Shown: positions 51,732-62,656, numbered from the stretch's first letter. The stretch is DNA of 64,000 nucleotides from Streptomyces thermolilacinus SPC6 (GCF_000478605.2 NZ_ASHX02000001.1:310001-374000), one strand, 5' to 3'. Numbers and translations are program-made. The notes: a model not told the origin generated them from the letters alone.

Positions 51732-53453
51732 ATGGCCGACTCCCTGCTGTTCAACCCGCGCACCTACGACCCGGCGCACTTCGACCCCGAGACGCGACGA
51801 CTGCTGCGCGCGACCGTCGAGTGGTTCGAGGAGCGGGGCAAGCGCAGGCTGATCGAGGACTACCGGTCGCGCGCCTGGCTGGCGGACTTCCTCGCGTTCG
51901 CGGCGAAGGAGGGGCTGTTCGCGACCTTCCTCACCCCCGCCGCCGACGCCGACGGCCACGCCGACAAGCGCTGGGACACGGCCCGGATCGCCGCGCTCAA
52001 CGAGATCTTCGGCTTCTACGGCCTCGACTACTGGTACGCGTGGCAGGTCACCATCCTGGGCCTCGGTCCGGTCTGGCAGAGCGACAACGCCGCCGCCCGC
52101 GCCCGCGCCGCCGAACTGCTCGACCAGGGTGAGGTGTTCGCCTTCGGCCTCTCCGAGAAGACCCACGGCGCGGACATCTACTCGACGGACATGCTGCTGG
52201 AGCCCGACGGCGAGGGCGGCTTCCGCGCCACCGGCTCCAAGTACTACATCGGCAACGGCAACGCCGCCGGGCTCGTCTCGGTCTTCGGCCGCCGCACCGA
52301 TGTCGAGGGCCCCGACGGGTACGTCTTCTTCGCCGCCGACAGCCGCCACCCGGCGTACCACCTGGTGAAGAACGTCGTCGACTCCTCGAAGTACGTCAGC
52401 GAGTTCCGCCTCGACGGCTACCCGGTGCGCGCCGAGGACGTCCTGCACACGGGCCGCGCCGCGTTCGACGCCGCGCTCAACACGGTCAACGTCGGCAAGT
52501 TCAACCTGTGCACCGCGTCCATCGGCATCTGCGAGCACGCGATGTACGAGGCCGTCACGCACGCGCACAACCGCGTCCTGTACGGCCGTCCCGTCACCGC
52601 GTTCCCGCACGTGCGGCGCGAGCTGACCGACGCGTACGTCCGCCTGGTCGGCATGAAGCTGTTCAGCGACCGCGCCGTGGACTACTTCCGCTCCGCCGGT
52701 CCCGACGACCGCCGGTACCTCCTGTTCAACCCGATGACGAAGATGAAGGTCACCACCGAGGGCGAGAAGGTCATCGACCTCATGTGGGACGTGATCGCCG
52801 CCAAGGGCTTCGAGAAGGACACCTACTTCGCGCAGGCGGCCGTGGAGATCCGCAGCCTGCCGAAGCTGGAGGGCACGGTCCACGTCAACCTGGCGCTGAT
52901 CCTGAAGTTCATGCGCAACCACCTGCTGGCCCCCGCCGATTACGCGCCCGTGCCGACCCGGCTCGACGCAGCCGACGACGACTTCCTGTTCCGCCAGGGG
53001 CCCGCGCGCGGTCTGGGCGCGATCCGCTTCCACGACTGGCGGCCCGCGTTCGACGCCTACGCGCACCTGCCGAACATCGGCCGCTTCCGGGAGCAGGCGG
53101 ACGCCCTGTGCGCGTTCGTCACGACGGCCGCCCCGGACGAGGAGCAGAGCCGTGACCTGGACCTGCTGCTCGCGGTGGGCCAGCTCTTCGCGCTGGTGGT
53201 GCACGCGCAGCTGATCCTGGAGCAGGCGGCCCTGAAGGGGCTCGACGAGGACGTGCTGGACGAGCTGTTCGCGGTCCTCGTACGGGACTTCTCCGGGTAC
53301 GCCGTGGAGCTGCACGGCAAGGACTCGGCCACGGAGGCGCAGCAGCGCTGGGCACTGGACGCGGTGCGCCGCCCGGTCGTGGACACGGCCCGCTCGGAGC
53401 GCGTGTGGGAGCGCGTCGAGGCGCTGTCCGGGGCGTACGAGATGGCGCAGTAG
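51732..53453 (+). CDS. acyl-CoA dehydrogenase/oxidase family flavoprotein
   Basis: This 573-residue protein has the acyl-CoA dehydrogenase fold: an N-terminal helical domain, FGLSEKTHGADIYSTDM and GGFRATGSKYYIGNGNAAGLVSVF in the middle beta domain, and a C-terminal helical domain starting NVGKFNLCTASIGICEHAMYEA. It is longer than a mitochondrial-type dehydrogenase, closer to acyl-CoA oxidase-like or FadE-like proteins. The substrate is not evident. The PadR gene directly upstream suggests lipophilic or phenolic inducer control. ATG 51732 has GAAAGG upstream. Confidence 0.9.
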   Translation: MADSLLFNPRTYDPAHFDPETRRLLRATVEWFEERGKRRLIEDYRSRAWLADFLAFAAKEGLFATFLTPAADADGHADKRWDTARIAALNEIFGFYGLDYWYAWQVTILGLGPVWQSDNAAARARAAELLDQGEVFAFGLSEKTHGADIYSTDMLLEPDGEGGFRATGSKYYIGNGNAAGLVSVFGRRTDVEGPDGYVFFAADSRHPAYHLVKNVVDSSKYVSEFRLDGYPVRAEDVLHTGRAAFDAALNTVNVGKFNLCTASIGICEHAMYEAVTHAHNRVLYGRPVTAFPHVRRELTDAYVRLVGMKLFSDRAVDYFRSAGPDDRRYLLFNPMTKMKVTTEGEKVIDLMWDVIAAKGFEKDTYFAQAAVEIRSLPKLEGTVHVNLALILKFMRNHLLAPADYAPVPTRLDAADDDFLFRQGPARGLGAIRFHDWRPAFDAYAHLPNIGRFREQADALCAFVTTAAPDEEQSRDLDLLLAVGQLFALVVHAQLILEQAALKGLDEDVLDELFAVLVRDFSGYAVELHGKDSATEAQQRWALDAVRRPVVDTARSERVWERVEALSGAYEMAQ

Positions 53454-53478
53454 GCCCGGAGCAGCCCGGCAGGGGCGG

Positions 53479-53515
53479 GGGCGGGCCGGGCGCGTCGCGG
53501 CGCGGGCCCGCCCCT
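53479..53515. terminator. 10-bp hairpin between convergent genes
   Basis: GGGGCGGGCC (53479-53488) and its reverse complement (53506-53515) flank a 17-base loop between the acyl-CoA dehydrogenase and TetR genes and touch the TetR stop. Confidence 0.5.
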
Positions 53516-54231
53516 CAGCTCGCCGCCGGTTCCGGCGCTGCCGCCGGTTCCGCCTGCTCCTTCCGCACCGCGGGTCCGGCCCGCTCCGCCCGTTCCTCCG
53601 GTCCGGCCCGTTCCGCCTGCTCCGCCTGGTCCGGCGGGAAGATCCGGTCCAGGTGGTGGCGCAGGACCTCGGTGGCGGACCCCGGGGTGCGCTGGCCGAC
53701 GAGGACGCTGGTGCCCAGCCCCGCCGACAGGGCGAGCAGGCCGACCGCCTCCAGCCGGGCGTCCAGGTCCGGCGGGGTGAGGCCGGCTTCCCGGGCGCGG
53801 TCGAGGAGCGCGGCCACGGCGTCCTCGGCGGCGTCCGGATCGGTGAGGAACGGCTGGGCGGCGAGCGCCGGTTCGGTGACGGCGAGCACCGCGTACGAGG
53901 TGTGGACGAGGTGGAAGGTGCGGCTCTCCTCGTCGGTGGGCAGGGCCGCCATCAGGATCGCCTCGACCGTGGCGCGCGGGCCCGGATCGTCGCCCTCGGC
54001 GGCGACACGGGTGGCGACGCGCTGCCCGAACCGCTCGGCCAGCCGCTGGAGGCCGTGCAGCAGCAGCTTCTCCTTGGTCTCGAAGTAGTACTGCACCAGC
54101 CGCAGCGACACCCCGGCTTCGGCGGCCACGTCGCGCATGCCGACGGCGTGCAGTCCCCGGCGCCCCGCGACGCGGAGCAGCGCCTCGGCGATCGCGGTGC
54201 GCCGTTCCGCGTGATCGACGCGTTTGGGCAT
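53515..54231 (-). CDS. TetR-family transcriptional regulator
   Basis: This 238-residue repressor has an N-terminal TetR helix-turn-helix (AIAEALLRVAGRRGLHAVGMRDVAAEAGVSLRLVQYYFETKEKLLLHGL) and a helical ligand-binding domain, then a 35-residue repetitive Ala/Glu/Pro tail (AERAGPEERAERAGP). ATG 54231 has AAAGG upstream. It diverges from an alpha/beta hydrolase over a region with two tandem operators, so autoregulation plus control of the hydrolase is likely. Confidence 0.94.
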   Translation of the reverse strand: MPKRVDHAERRTAIAEALLRVAGRRGLHAVGMRDVAAEAGVSLRLVQYYFETKEKLLLHGLQRLAERFGQRVATRVAAEGDDPGPRATVEAILMAALPTDEESRTFHLVHTSYAVLAVTEPALAAQPFLTDPDAAEDAVAALLDRAREAGLTPPDLDARLEAVGLLALSAGLGTSVLVGQRTPGSATEVLRHHLDRIFPPDQAEQAERAGPEERAERAGPAVRKEQAEPAAAPEPAAS

Positions 54232-54286
54232 CGGTGTCCGCCTTTCGTCCCTCGTCCGCTCGTCCACGGTCCTGTCCGGCAGCCTT

Positions 54287-54328
54287 GATGGTACATCCGT
54301 ATCATCATGATGGTACGGTCGTATCACG
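54287..54328. promoter_or_regulatory. two tandem TetR operators
   Basis: GATGGTAC-N4-GTATCATC (54287-54306) and GATGGTAC-N4-GTATCACG (54309-54328) are near-palindromic copies spaced 22 bp apart in the intergenic region between the TetR gene and the hydrolase. The spacing is about two helical turns, as for side-by-side dimers. Both divergent promoters should be covered. Confidence 0.75.
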
Positions 54329-54356
54329 AACAGGCGATGCCTCCGGAGGTACCACC

Positions 54357-55307
54357 GTGCCCGACCCCAGGACCCGCGACAGTCACGACGAGCCTGACCG
54401 CACCCCCGCCCGCGACCCCCGCCGGGACGTCGGGCGCTATGTGAACGACGAGCTGCGCGAGCGCTACCTCGCCGCGTGCGACGCCGTGTACGCGCTCGGG
54501 GCGCCGGCCGTCGCGGAGACCGACGTGGAGACGAGCTTCGGGACGACGCACGTCTACCGGTACGGCCCCGGCGACCCGGCCGGCGCGGACCGCACGCCCG
54601 TCGTCCTGGTCCACGGAGCGGGCAGCTGCTCCGCGATGTGGTACCCGAACACGCCCGCGCTCTCCGCCGAACGCGTGGTGTACGCGATCGACACCCCCGG
54701 CGACCCCGGCCGCAGCGTCCAGCGCGAGCCGCTGCACCGGCCGGAGGACGCCGCCCGGTGGCTGGACGAGACGCTCGACGGGCTCGGCCTCGGCCGGGTG
54801 CACCTGGCCGGCTCCTCGTACGGCGGGTGGCTGGCCCTCAACCAGGCGCACCGCGCGCCGGGCCGCCTCGCCTCGGTCACCCTGCTGGACCCGGGCGGGC
54901 TGGAGAGGGTGGGGCTGCGGTTCTTCGTATGGATCTTCGTCAGCCTCTTCGCGACGTTCGCGCCGAGGGCGCTGCGGCCACGCCTCGCGGCGTGGCTGGA
55001 GCAGCCGGTGCTGGTGGTGCCGGAGCTGCGGGCGATGATCCGGCTGGGGGTGCGCGCGTACCGCGTCCGGCGCCCGGCGCCGCTGCCGCTGACCGACGAG
55101 GAGCTGTCCACCGTACGCGTCCCGCTCTATCTGGTGCTCGGCAGGCGGAGCCTGCTGGTCCACCCCGACCGGCAGGTGGAGCGGGTGCCGCGGCTGGTCC
55201 CGGGCGCCCGGGCGGAGATCGTCGCCGACACGGGCCACGGCCCGCAGATCGACCACGCGGACGAGGTCAACCGCCGGATGCTGGCCTTCATGGCCGCGAA
55301 CGACTGA
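54357..55307 (+). CDS. alpha/beta hydrolase
   Basis: This 316-residue hydrolase has the fold's oxyanion loop (VVLVHGAGSCSAMWYPN), the nucleophile elbow GSSYGG, an acidic residue region (PLYLVLGRRSLLVHPDRQ) and a catalytic histidine in ADTGHGPQIDH. The substrate is unknown; the divergent TetR gene suggests induction by a hydrophobic ester or amide. GTG 54357 has CCGGAGG upstream. Confidence 0.9.
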   Translation: MPDPRTRDSHDEPDRTPARDPRRDVGRYVNDELRERYLAACDAVYALGAPAVAETDVETSFGTTHVYRYGPGDPAGADRTPVVLVHGAGSCSAMWYPNTPALSAERVVYAIDTPGDPGRSVQREPLHRPEDAARWLDETLDGLGLGRVHLAGSSYGGWLALNQAHRAPGRLASVTLLDPGGLERVGLRFFVWIFVSLFATFAPRALRPRLAAWLEQPVLVVPELRAMIRLGVRAYRVRRPAPLPLTDEELSTVRVPLYLVLGRRSLLVHPDRQVERVPRLVPGARAEIVADTGHGPQIDHADEVNRRMLAFMAAND

Positions 55308-55326
55308 GCCCGCGCCGCACCGGCCT

Positions 55327-56089
55327 TCAGGGGACGGCGAACACGGCCACGTCGTAGCGTTCGGCCACCGGGACGGGGCCCGTCGCCTCCTCGCGGCGGG
55401 CGTCCTCCTCCAGGCGGCGCAGGCCCTGCCGGAACTCGGCGGGGGTGAGCCGGGTGAACTTGGACTGGGGGCGTTCCGCCATGCGGGCGTGGTATCCGCG
55501 TAGGCCCGGGGTGACCGGGCGGGCGAAGGAGAGGACCTCCCGGACGGTGAACCCGGCGGCCCTGAAGTCCTAGCACCTCGGCCTCCGAGGGGAATCTCGT
55601 GGCGTCCTGTTCGCGCAGGCGCGGCAAGTAGTCGTAGACGAGCGCGTCCAGCCGCTCTCGGAACGTCGTGCGGATGACGGCCACACCCTCGGGGCGCAGC
55701 ACGCGGGCCAGTTCGCGGGCCACGCGGACCCGGTCCGGCAGATGGTGGATCACGCGGGACAGCAGCGCCAGGTCGAACAGGCCGTGGCGCGCGGGCAGGG
55801 CCTCGGCGGCGCCCAGCAGATAGCGGACGGCGTGATGCGCGTTGACCCGCCGGGCCTGGGCGGGCATCGCGGCGGACGCGTCGATCCCGACGACGCTCGC
55901 CCCGTCCAGCCGACGGGCCACGGCCGCGCAGAACATGCCGGTGCCCGCGCCGACCTCCACGACGGCGGGAGCCGGGCGGGGCGCGAAGGACCCGATCAGC
56001 CGCGTCCAGTCGCGCAGCGACTCCTCGGGCATCTCGTCGCCGCCCTCGTAGACACCGGCCAGCCGCTCGTCGTCGTAGACCCGTTCCAT
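55327..56089 (-). pseudogene. SAM methyltransferase, frameshifted after motif IV
   Basis: From ATG 56089 the frame reads a class I methyltransferase (VVEVGAGTGMFCAAVARRL motif I, VVGIDASAAMPAQARR, LLSRVIHHLPDRVRVARELARVLRPEGVAVI) to FPSEAEVL near 55575, then goes out of frame. The next frame continues DFRAAGFTVREVLSFARPVTPGLRGYHARMAERPQS to a stop at 55327. A one-base insertion at about 55575 (gtgctaggac) explains it. As written, the last 80 residues are lost. Confidence 0.8.
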
Positions 56090-56312
56090 ACCGCCCGATG
56101 CTCGCCGCCGCGCCCTCCGGCGGGCAAGACGGCCTCGGTCGCCCGGCCCGGCTCGTGAGGCACGTGAGGCAGTGAGGCACCCGATCGCATGAGATAGCCA
56201 CCGCCTGGCGGCCTGTCACCTGTCAGGGGCGGGCAGCGTCCGTAGGGTTCGTAGGGTCGCGACGGGGAGGGGCGACGGTCGCGTACCCGGCCCGCCACCG
56301 AGGGGATTCACC

Positions 56313-58030
<1,718 letters not shown>

Positions 58031-58031
<1 letters not shown>

Positions 58032-58408
58032 TGCGGGGCCGCGCGCACGGACGGGCGCGGTCCGACGACACCGCCGCGGGCATGGCGTGCCTGGAGGGCT
58101 ACCTGATCGCCGAAGCCCATCTGCGGGAGGCGCGGACCCGGGCCGACGCGTTCGTCCAGCGGCTGCCGTGGCTGACGACCGCCGAGCGCGAGGAGGTCGC
58201 CGAACGCTACGCGGAGGCGTACACCGACCAGGCCACCCAGGCGCTGCGGATGGTGGCGCGCCGCGCGGCGGAACTCCGCGAGGAGTACACGCAGCGGTAC
58301 GCGTACCTGCGGCGGCGGCTCCTGTGCGCCACGGTCGCCACGCTGGCCGCGGGTGTCGCCGCCCTCGGCGGCCTCGCGGCCTGGACCCTCACCCTCCCCC
58401 CGCGCTGA
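58031..58408 (+). CDS. small membrane protein coupled to ctaD
   Basis: This 125-residue protein has a long charged helical N-terminal part (TRADAFVQRLPWLTTAEREEVAERYAEAYTDQATQALRMVARRAAEL) and one C-terminal membrane helix (LCATVATLAAGVAALGGLAAWTL). ATG 58031 overlaps the ctaD stop, so it is translated together with the oxidase subunit and might be an accessory subunit. No family is recognised. Its end overlaps the convergent CtaG-like gene by 20 bp. Confidence 0.7.
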
Positions 58409-59213
58409 CAACCGCCGCGCGGGGCCTGCCGCGCGGACGTACGGCGCGGCCGCGACGGGTGTACCACTCGACGGCCAGGACGGCGGCGAGCGCGCATTCG
58501 ACCAGGTCGCCGCCGTAGTACATGAGCTGGGCGCCGGCCCGCAGGTCGGCGCCCTCGTAGGCGGTACCGGGCGGCGGCGCCGCGTACAGCGTCTTGGCCA
58601 GCACGGCGTGCGCCGCGCCCGCCGCGAGCAGGGTGACCCCCCGTACCGCCAGGCCCCACCGGTGGCGTACGGGGTCCAGTCGGCAAACGGAGAACGTGAA
58701 CAGCAGCCCCGCCGCCAGCAGGTGGAACTGCACGGCCGCGTCGAGCAGCGGCCTGTGGTGGGCGGCGGCCAGCAGGGGCGTGCGGTGCAGCAGCCACAAA
58801 CCGCCCATGTCCAGCAGCGCCGCCACGGGCGGGAAGACGAGCCACGTCACGGGCCGGGAACGCGCCACCGCGAGCAGCCCGCGCCGTGCCCGGCCGGGCC
58901 GCAGGGAGCGCAGCGTCAGCGTCAGCGGCCGCCCGAGGACCAGCAGCACGGGCGCGGCCATCGCGGTGACGACATGGTGGGCCATGTGCGCGGTGAACGG
59001 CCCCCCGGGGCCGGGGAGCAGCATGGCGTGCGCGAGCGCCAGGCAGCCCGCGGCGAACGAGCCGTCGCGCTGCCAGGGCCAGGCGTCACCGCGCCGCCGC
59101 AGCCGCCACGCGGCCAGGGCGTACACGGCCGCCGCCGCCAGCGCCGCCGCCGCCGCGGATGTGGCGAAGCCCCCTCCGGAAACCGCGTGGGTGCCCGCCT
59201 CACCCGGTGTCAC
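58389..59213 (-). CDS. cytochrome c oxidase assembly protein, CtaG (caa3-type)
   Basis: This 274-residue protein has about seven membrane helices and the caa3_CtaG pattern: GPFTAHMAHHVVTAMAAPVLLVLGRP, LFPPVAALLDMGGLWLLHRTPLL, and DLRAGAQLMYYGGDLVECALA near the end. The family helps deliver copper to the oxidase CuB centre. It is convergent with ctaD, so it fits the oxidase context. The GTG start overlaps the upstream DUF2243 stop by 4 bp (GTGA), which shows translational coupling. Confidence 0.88.
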   Translation of the reverse strand: MTPGEAGTHAVSGGGFATSAAAAALAAAAVYALAAWRLRRRGDAWPWQRDGSFAAGCLALAHAMLLPGPGGPFTAHMAHHVVTAMAAPVLLVLGRPLTLTLRSLRPGRARRGLLAVARSRPVTWLVFPPVAALLDMGGLWLLHRTPLLAAAHHRPLLDAAVQFHLLAAGLLFTFSVCRLDPVRHRWGLAVRGVTLLAAGAAHAVLAKTLYAAPPPGTAYEGADLRAGAQLMYYGGDLVECALAAVLAVEWYTRRGRAVRPRGRPRAAVVSAGGG

Positions 59214-59713
59214 GCGCCCGCTCCCCCGCCGCCCGTGCGGCGGCGGGCCCGTACGGCGAGGACGGCCCCGGCGAGCAGCAGCAGAAGACCTGCGCCGTTC
59301 CAGGCCCAGTCGTAGGGCGTCACGTCGACTCCGTAGCGGATCTGGTGCACGCGCAGCAGCTTGTGGTCCACGATCCCGTCGAAGAGCTGGAAGCCCCCGA
59401 GGCCCAGGAGGAACCCGGCCCGCGCGTGCGGCGGGGAGAGGGACCCGGAGCGGCGCAGGTCCGCGTAGAGGGCGCCGCCGGCCACCAGGGCGATCACCTC
59501 CGCCGTGTGCAGGAGGCCGTCGGAGAGCAGACCGACACCGGGGGTGGAGCGGTCGAAGAAGTGGTGCCAGTGCAGGATCTGATGGAAGACGATCTCGTCC
59601 ACGGCCGCCATCAGCGCGGCGCCGATCAGCGCGAAGACCGCCAGCGACCGCCCAGGACGGGGGATGTTCCGGGGTGGGGGGCCACCGTGTCGCGGGGCCG
59701 CTCCGCTCGCCAT
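59210..59713 (-). CDS. DUF2243 membrane protein
   Basis: This 167-residue protein has four membrane helices and DUF2243 features: AAVDEIVFHQILHWHHFFDRSTP and GGFQLFDGIVDHKLLRVHQIRYGV, with several conserved histidines that could bind a metal. Its role is unknown, but the gene is usually a neighbour of CtaG-like genes, as here. ATG 59713 has AGAGGACG upstream; ATG 59734 is an alternative. Confidence 0.85.
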   Translation of the reverse strand: MASGAAPRHGGPPPRNIPRPGRSLAVFALIGAALMAAVDEIVFHQILHWHHFFDRSTPGVGLLSDGLLHTAEVIALVAGGALYADLRRSGSLSPPHARAGFLLGLGGFQLFDGIVDHKLLRVHQIRYGVDVTPYDWAWNGAGLLLLLAGAVLAVRARRRTGGGGAGA

Positions 59714-59891
59714 GCCGTCGTCCTCTCCCTCCATGCGTTCCCCCGCCCGTCGTCGCCCGCGTGCGCCGCCGCCCGTGTCCGTCTTCGACCGCGTCCGTCG
59801 CGGGCGGCCCGTTCTCCGGGCCCGGCCGTACGCCTCCGTCCGCCCGCACTACACGCCGCCCTCTGTCGACGGTGGCCTGACGGCCTGCCAC

Positions 59892-59938
59892 CGAAGGCCG
59901 GTGCGCGCCGCCGTGTAGGCGGTGCGCACCGGCCTTCG
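59892..59938. terminator. 15-bp perfect hairpin
   Basis: CGAAGGCCGGTGCGC (59892-59906) and its exact reverse complement (59924-59938) flank a 17-base loop that pairs partly further. It follows the hemerythrin gene by 12 bp on the minus strand and probably ends that transcript. Confidence 0.7.
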
Positions 59939-59949
59939 CAGCTCTCCCG

Positions 59950-60549
59950 TCAGCCGTTCATCGCCGAGCGGATTGCGTCCCTCGTGCGGTCCATCAGCGC
60001 GGCGACCGGGCCGAGCAGCGCGTTGGCCGCGCCGGACTCCACACCCGGGTGGGGGCGGGTCGGCGCCATCGCCTCGGCCGCCTTCACCCCGCGGGCCATC
60101 GCCGCAAGCCTGCCCGGGTCACCGCAGCGGCGAATGTGGGCGAACTCGTAGCGCTCCTCGGCGCGGGCGTGCTCCTGCACCGCCACGCGCAGCTCCCGGA
60201 GCCGCGCCGCGAAGTCCTGGGAGTCCGGGTCCATGTCCTCCAGGGCGGCGAGAAGCTCCTTGGCCTCGCGCTCCTCTGCGAGGCGCTCCTCGACGACGCC
60301 GTCGCCGCCGGGCAGCTCGCGGCGGGCGAAGGGGTGCACGACCTCCTCCTCCGCCGTCTCGTGCACGGCCAGCAGCCGCACCAGGCGGTGGAACGCGTCC
60401 CGGCGCTCGTCGCCCGATGCGCTCTCCACCTCGTCGAACAGGTTGCGGATGTCGCCGTGCTGACGCGTCAGCAGCGACACGACGTCGTCGTCCGGCGCGT
60501 TGTCGTCACCGGCGTGCGGGGTGGTGCGGGTGGGCGCGGTCTTCGCCAT
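59950..60549 (-). CDS. hemerythrin-like (HHE) protein
   Basis: This 199-residue protein has hemerythrin HHE features: LLTRQHGDIRNLFDEVE (His), LVRLLAVHETAEEEVVHPFA (HxxxE) and AVQEHARAEERYEFAHIRR (HxxxE). The four-helix bundle should hold a diiron site. Functions in the family include oxygen, NO or redox sensing and iron handling. The start is separated from the ferritin-like gene by 9 bp, so they form an operon. Confidence 0.9.
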   Translation of the reverse strand: MAKTAPTRTTPHAGDDNAPDDDVVSLLTRQHGDIRNLFDEVESASGDERRDAFHRLVRLLAVHETAEEEVVHPFARRELPGGDGVVEERLAEEREAKELLAALEDMDPDSQDFAARLRELRVAVQEHARAEERYEFAHIRRCGDPGRLAAMARGVKAAEAMAPTRPHPGVESGAANALLGPVAALMDRTRDAIRSAMNG

Positions 60550-60558
60550 CGTCTCTCC

Positions 60559-61758
60559 TCACTTCTCCCGCATCGCCGGGTCGGGGTGCTCGCCCTCGGT
60601 CTCCAGGCGGTACTCGCGGCCGAACATCTCCCGGTGGTCGGCGACGACCCGCTCGCTGGGCGGCTCCTCGTCGCCGTTGAGCCGGGCCTGCATCGCCTCG
60701 AACCGCTCGTGCGCCTCCCGTACGTAACCGGCGCCGAGGGTGGTGAGGTCCATCTGCGTGTCGAGGAGTTCGCGCAGGTACGCCTTGTTCGGCTCGAAGG
60801 TGAGCACGTTCGGCAGCTCGGGCGCCAGCACCTCGGCCGGGTCGCGGCCGTCGTGGCGGCGCATCAGGTCGCAGGCGAGGTGGAGGTGCTCCAGCTCCAT
60901 GTTCAGGTGCAGCTCCCACAGCGCCTTCACCTTGGGGTCGCTCTCCTGCTCCATGAAGGAGTAGTACAGGTAGCACTCGTTGTACTCGTGGTTGACGAGC
61001 TGCTCCCACCAGGTCTCACCCGGGTCGACCAGGGACTCGTAGTGGGTGACGTGCTCCTCCTCGATGAGGCCGATCTCCTGGTAGAGCTGCCGGGCGATCG
61101 GCTCCATGTAGGTGGGGCCTGTGTTCATGTAGAAGTTCATCGTCTGCTGCTCCGCCGACATGATCGTCAGAGCGTGCAGCTTCGACAGCGGATCCGTCCG
61201 GTCCTTGGCGTACGGGTCGCGGACGTTGTCCACCGGGTCGCGGTGGTGGAACTTGGTCGGGCGGCCCGGCATGACCTCGGTCAGCCCGTCCACGATCGAC
61301 TCGGCCTTGCGGTGCTCGATCATCTCGTACAGGTTCGCGTACCGGTACAGATGGTCGAAGTCCTCCAGGACGCCGAACTGGTAGGCCTGCTTCAGGTACG
61401 GGTCCGGTTCCATCCGCGCCACCCAGGCGGTCAGGTCCACGGCGACCTGCTCGTACGCGATGGTCGTCTCCAGCACCGAGGACACGCCCGGCAGCAGCCA
61501 GTTGACCGCCTTCTGCTGCTGCGCCTCGATGTAGCGGACCTGCGCCAGCTGCCGCTTCACCTCGGGGTCGACCGTGTTGCGGGCCAGCTGGTGGCTGAAG
61601 AGGATCGCCTCCACCTCGATGCCGTTCATGGTGATGACGCGGCAGCGGGTGTAGGGGTCACTGTGGTCGGGGTCGATGGGCTGCACGTTCAGCTCGCGCC
61701 AGTTGCGGATCTGGCGGTCCAGCGGGATGCCGCGTTGCTCCAGGGGGTTGAACGTCAT
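60559..61758 (-). CDS. ferritin-like (diiron) domain protein
   Basis: This 399-residue protein has Glu/His-rich helices typical of ferritin-like diiron proteins: QVRYIEAQQQKAVNWLL, LEDFDHLYRYANLYEM (E/D-H), LIEEEHVTHYESL (EEH) and NMELEHLHLACDLMRRHD (ExxH). The metal ligands suggest a two-iron centre, perhaps oxygen activation or iron detoxification. I do not know a precise name. ATG 61758 has AAGGAA upstream. The neighbouring hemerythrin supports an iron/oxygen stress role. Confidence 0.82.
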   Translation of the reverse strand: MTFNPLEQRGIPLDRQIRNWRELNVQPIDPDHSDPYTRCRVITMNGIEVEAILFSHQLARNTVDPEVKRQLAQVRYIEAQQQKAVNWLLPGVSSVLETTIAYEQVAVDLTAWVARMEPDPYLKQAYQFGVLEDFDHLYRYANLYEMIEHRKAESIVDGLTEVMPGRPTKFHHRDPVDNVRDPYAKDRTDPLSKLHALTIMSAEQQTMNFYMNTGPTYMEPIARQLYQEIGLIEEEHVTHYESLVDPGETWWEQLVNHEYNECYLYYSFMEQESDPKVKALWELHLNMELEHLHLACDLMRRHDGRDPAEVLAPELPNVLTFEPNKAYLRELLDTQMDLTTLGAGYVREAHERFEAMQARLNGDEEPPSERVVADHREMFGREYRLETEGEHPDPAMREK

Positions 61759-62000
61759 GGACGGTTCCTTCGCGGATGCGGGATCACAGCGGAGGCCGGG
61801 TACCCGAGATACGTCGTCTCTACGAAGAACGGCGTGATCGTTACGGTATGGCCGATTCACCTTCATCCGTACCGTGCCGGGTCCCGGTCGGCCAGCGGCG
61901 CTCGCCCAGCCGGCCCAAGCGAGGCGGAGCGGGGTTGGCGGGGGCCGCTCGCGGGCACCCGTGGCAGGGCCGGCGGGTGGACGAGGAACGGGGAAGCAGG

Positions 62001-62528
62001 ATGACGGAAGTGATCACACGGGCGGCCGGACGCCTGCGCAGGGCACTCGTACGGGGGGACGACGACCCGTCCCGGGTGGGCGGGCACGCCGCCGCGCTCG
62101 CCGCCTACGCCGTGTACACGGCGGCCTGGACGGCGGCCGTACGGCGCTCGGGGCGCGGGCTCCCGGAGCGGACCGAGCCGTGGGACCTGGCCCTCACGTC
62201 GGTGGCGGCCTTCCGGCTGAGCCGACTGGTGAGCAAGGGGGCGGTGACGCGTCCCCTGCGGGCGCCGTTCACCGAGTACCGGGGGCCGCAGGCGGCGCCC
62301 GCCGAGGTGCACGAGGAGCCGCGCGGCGGCGCGTCGCACACCGTGGGCGAGCTCGTGTCCTGCCCCTTCTGCCTGGGCGTCTGGACCGTCACGACGCTGA
62401 CCGCCGCCGGGCTGCTGTGGCCGCGCGCCACCCGGACGGTCACCTCGGCACTGACCGCGCTCGCCGGGGCGGACACGCTCCAGCTCGCGTACAGCGCGCT
62501 CACCGAGAAGGTCGCCGGGGAGGAGTAG
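62001..62528 (+). CDS. DUF1360 membrane protein
   Basis: This 175-residue protein has three to four membrane-prone helices and the DUF1360 signature VSCPFCLGVWTVTTLT preceded by AFRLSRLVSKGAVTRPLRAPF. The Cys-Pro-Phe-Cys pair could be redox active. Its function is unknown; it is a common Streptomyces accessory-region gene. ATG 62001 has GGGGAAGCAGG upstream. It diverges from the ferritin-like gene. Confidence 0.85.
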   Translation: MTEVITRAAGRLRRALVRGDDDPSRVGGHAAALAAYAVYTAAWTAAVRRSGRGLPERTEPWDLALTSVAAFRLSRLVSKGAVTRPLRAPFTEYRGPQAAPAEVHEEPRGGASHTVGELVSCPFCLGVWTVTTLTAAGLLWPRATRTVTSALTALAGADTLQLAYSALTEKVAGEE

Positions 62529-62535
62529 CGGGACG

Positions 62536-62552
62536 ACCGCCGGGAGCGGTCG
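62536..62552 (+). terminator. short hairpin after the DUF1360 gene
   Basis: GACCGC (62536-62541) pairs with GCGGTC (62547-62552) around a 5-base loop, 8 bp past the stop. It is short and could be incidental. Confidence 0.35.
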
Positions 62553-62656
62553 CCCAGCGTGACACGGTCGGCGGGTGTGGCCCGGTGGCGGGCGGGCCTG
62601 GCGGGGGCCGGCCCGTCACCGCCTCGTCTGGCCGACCCCCCGCCTCTCTCGTGCGA

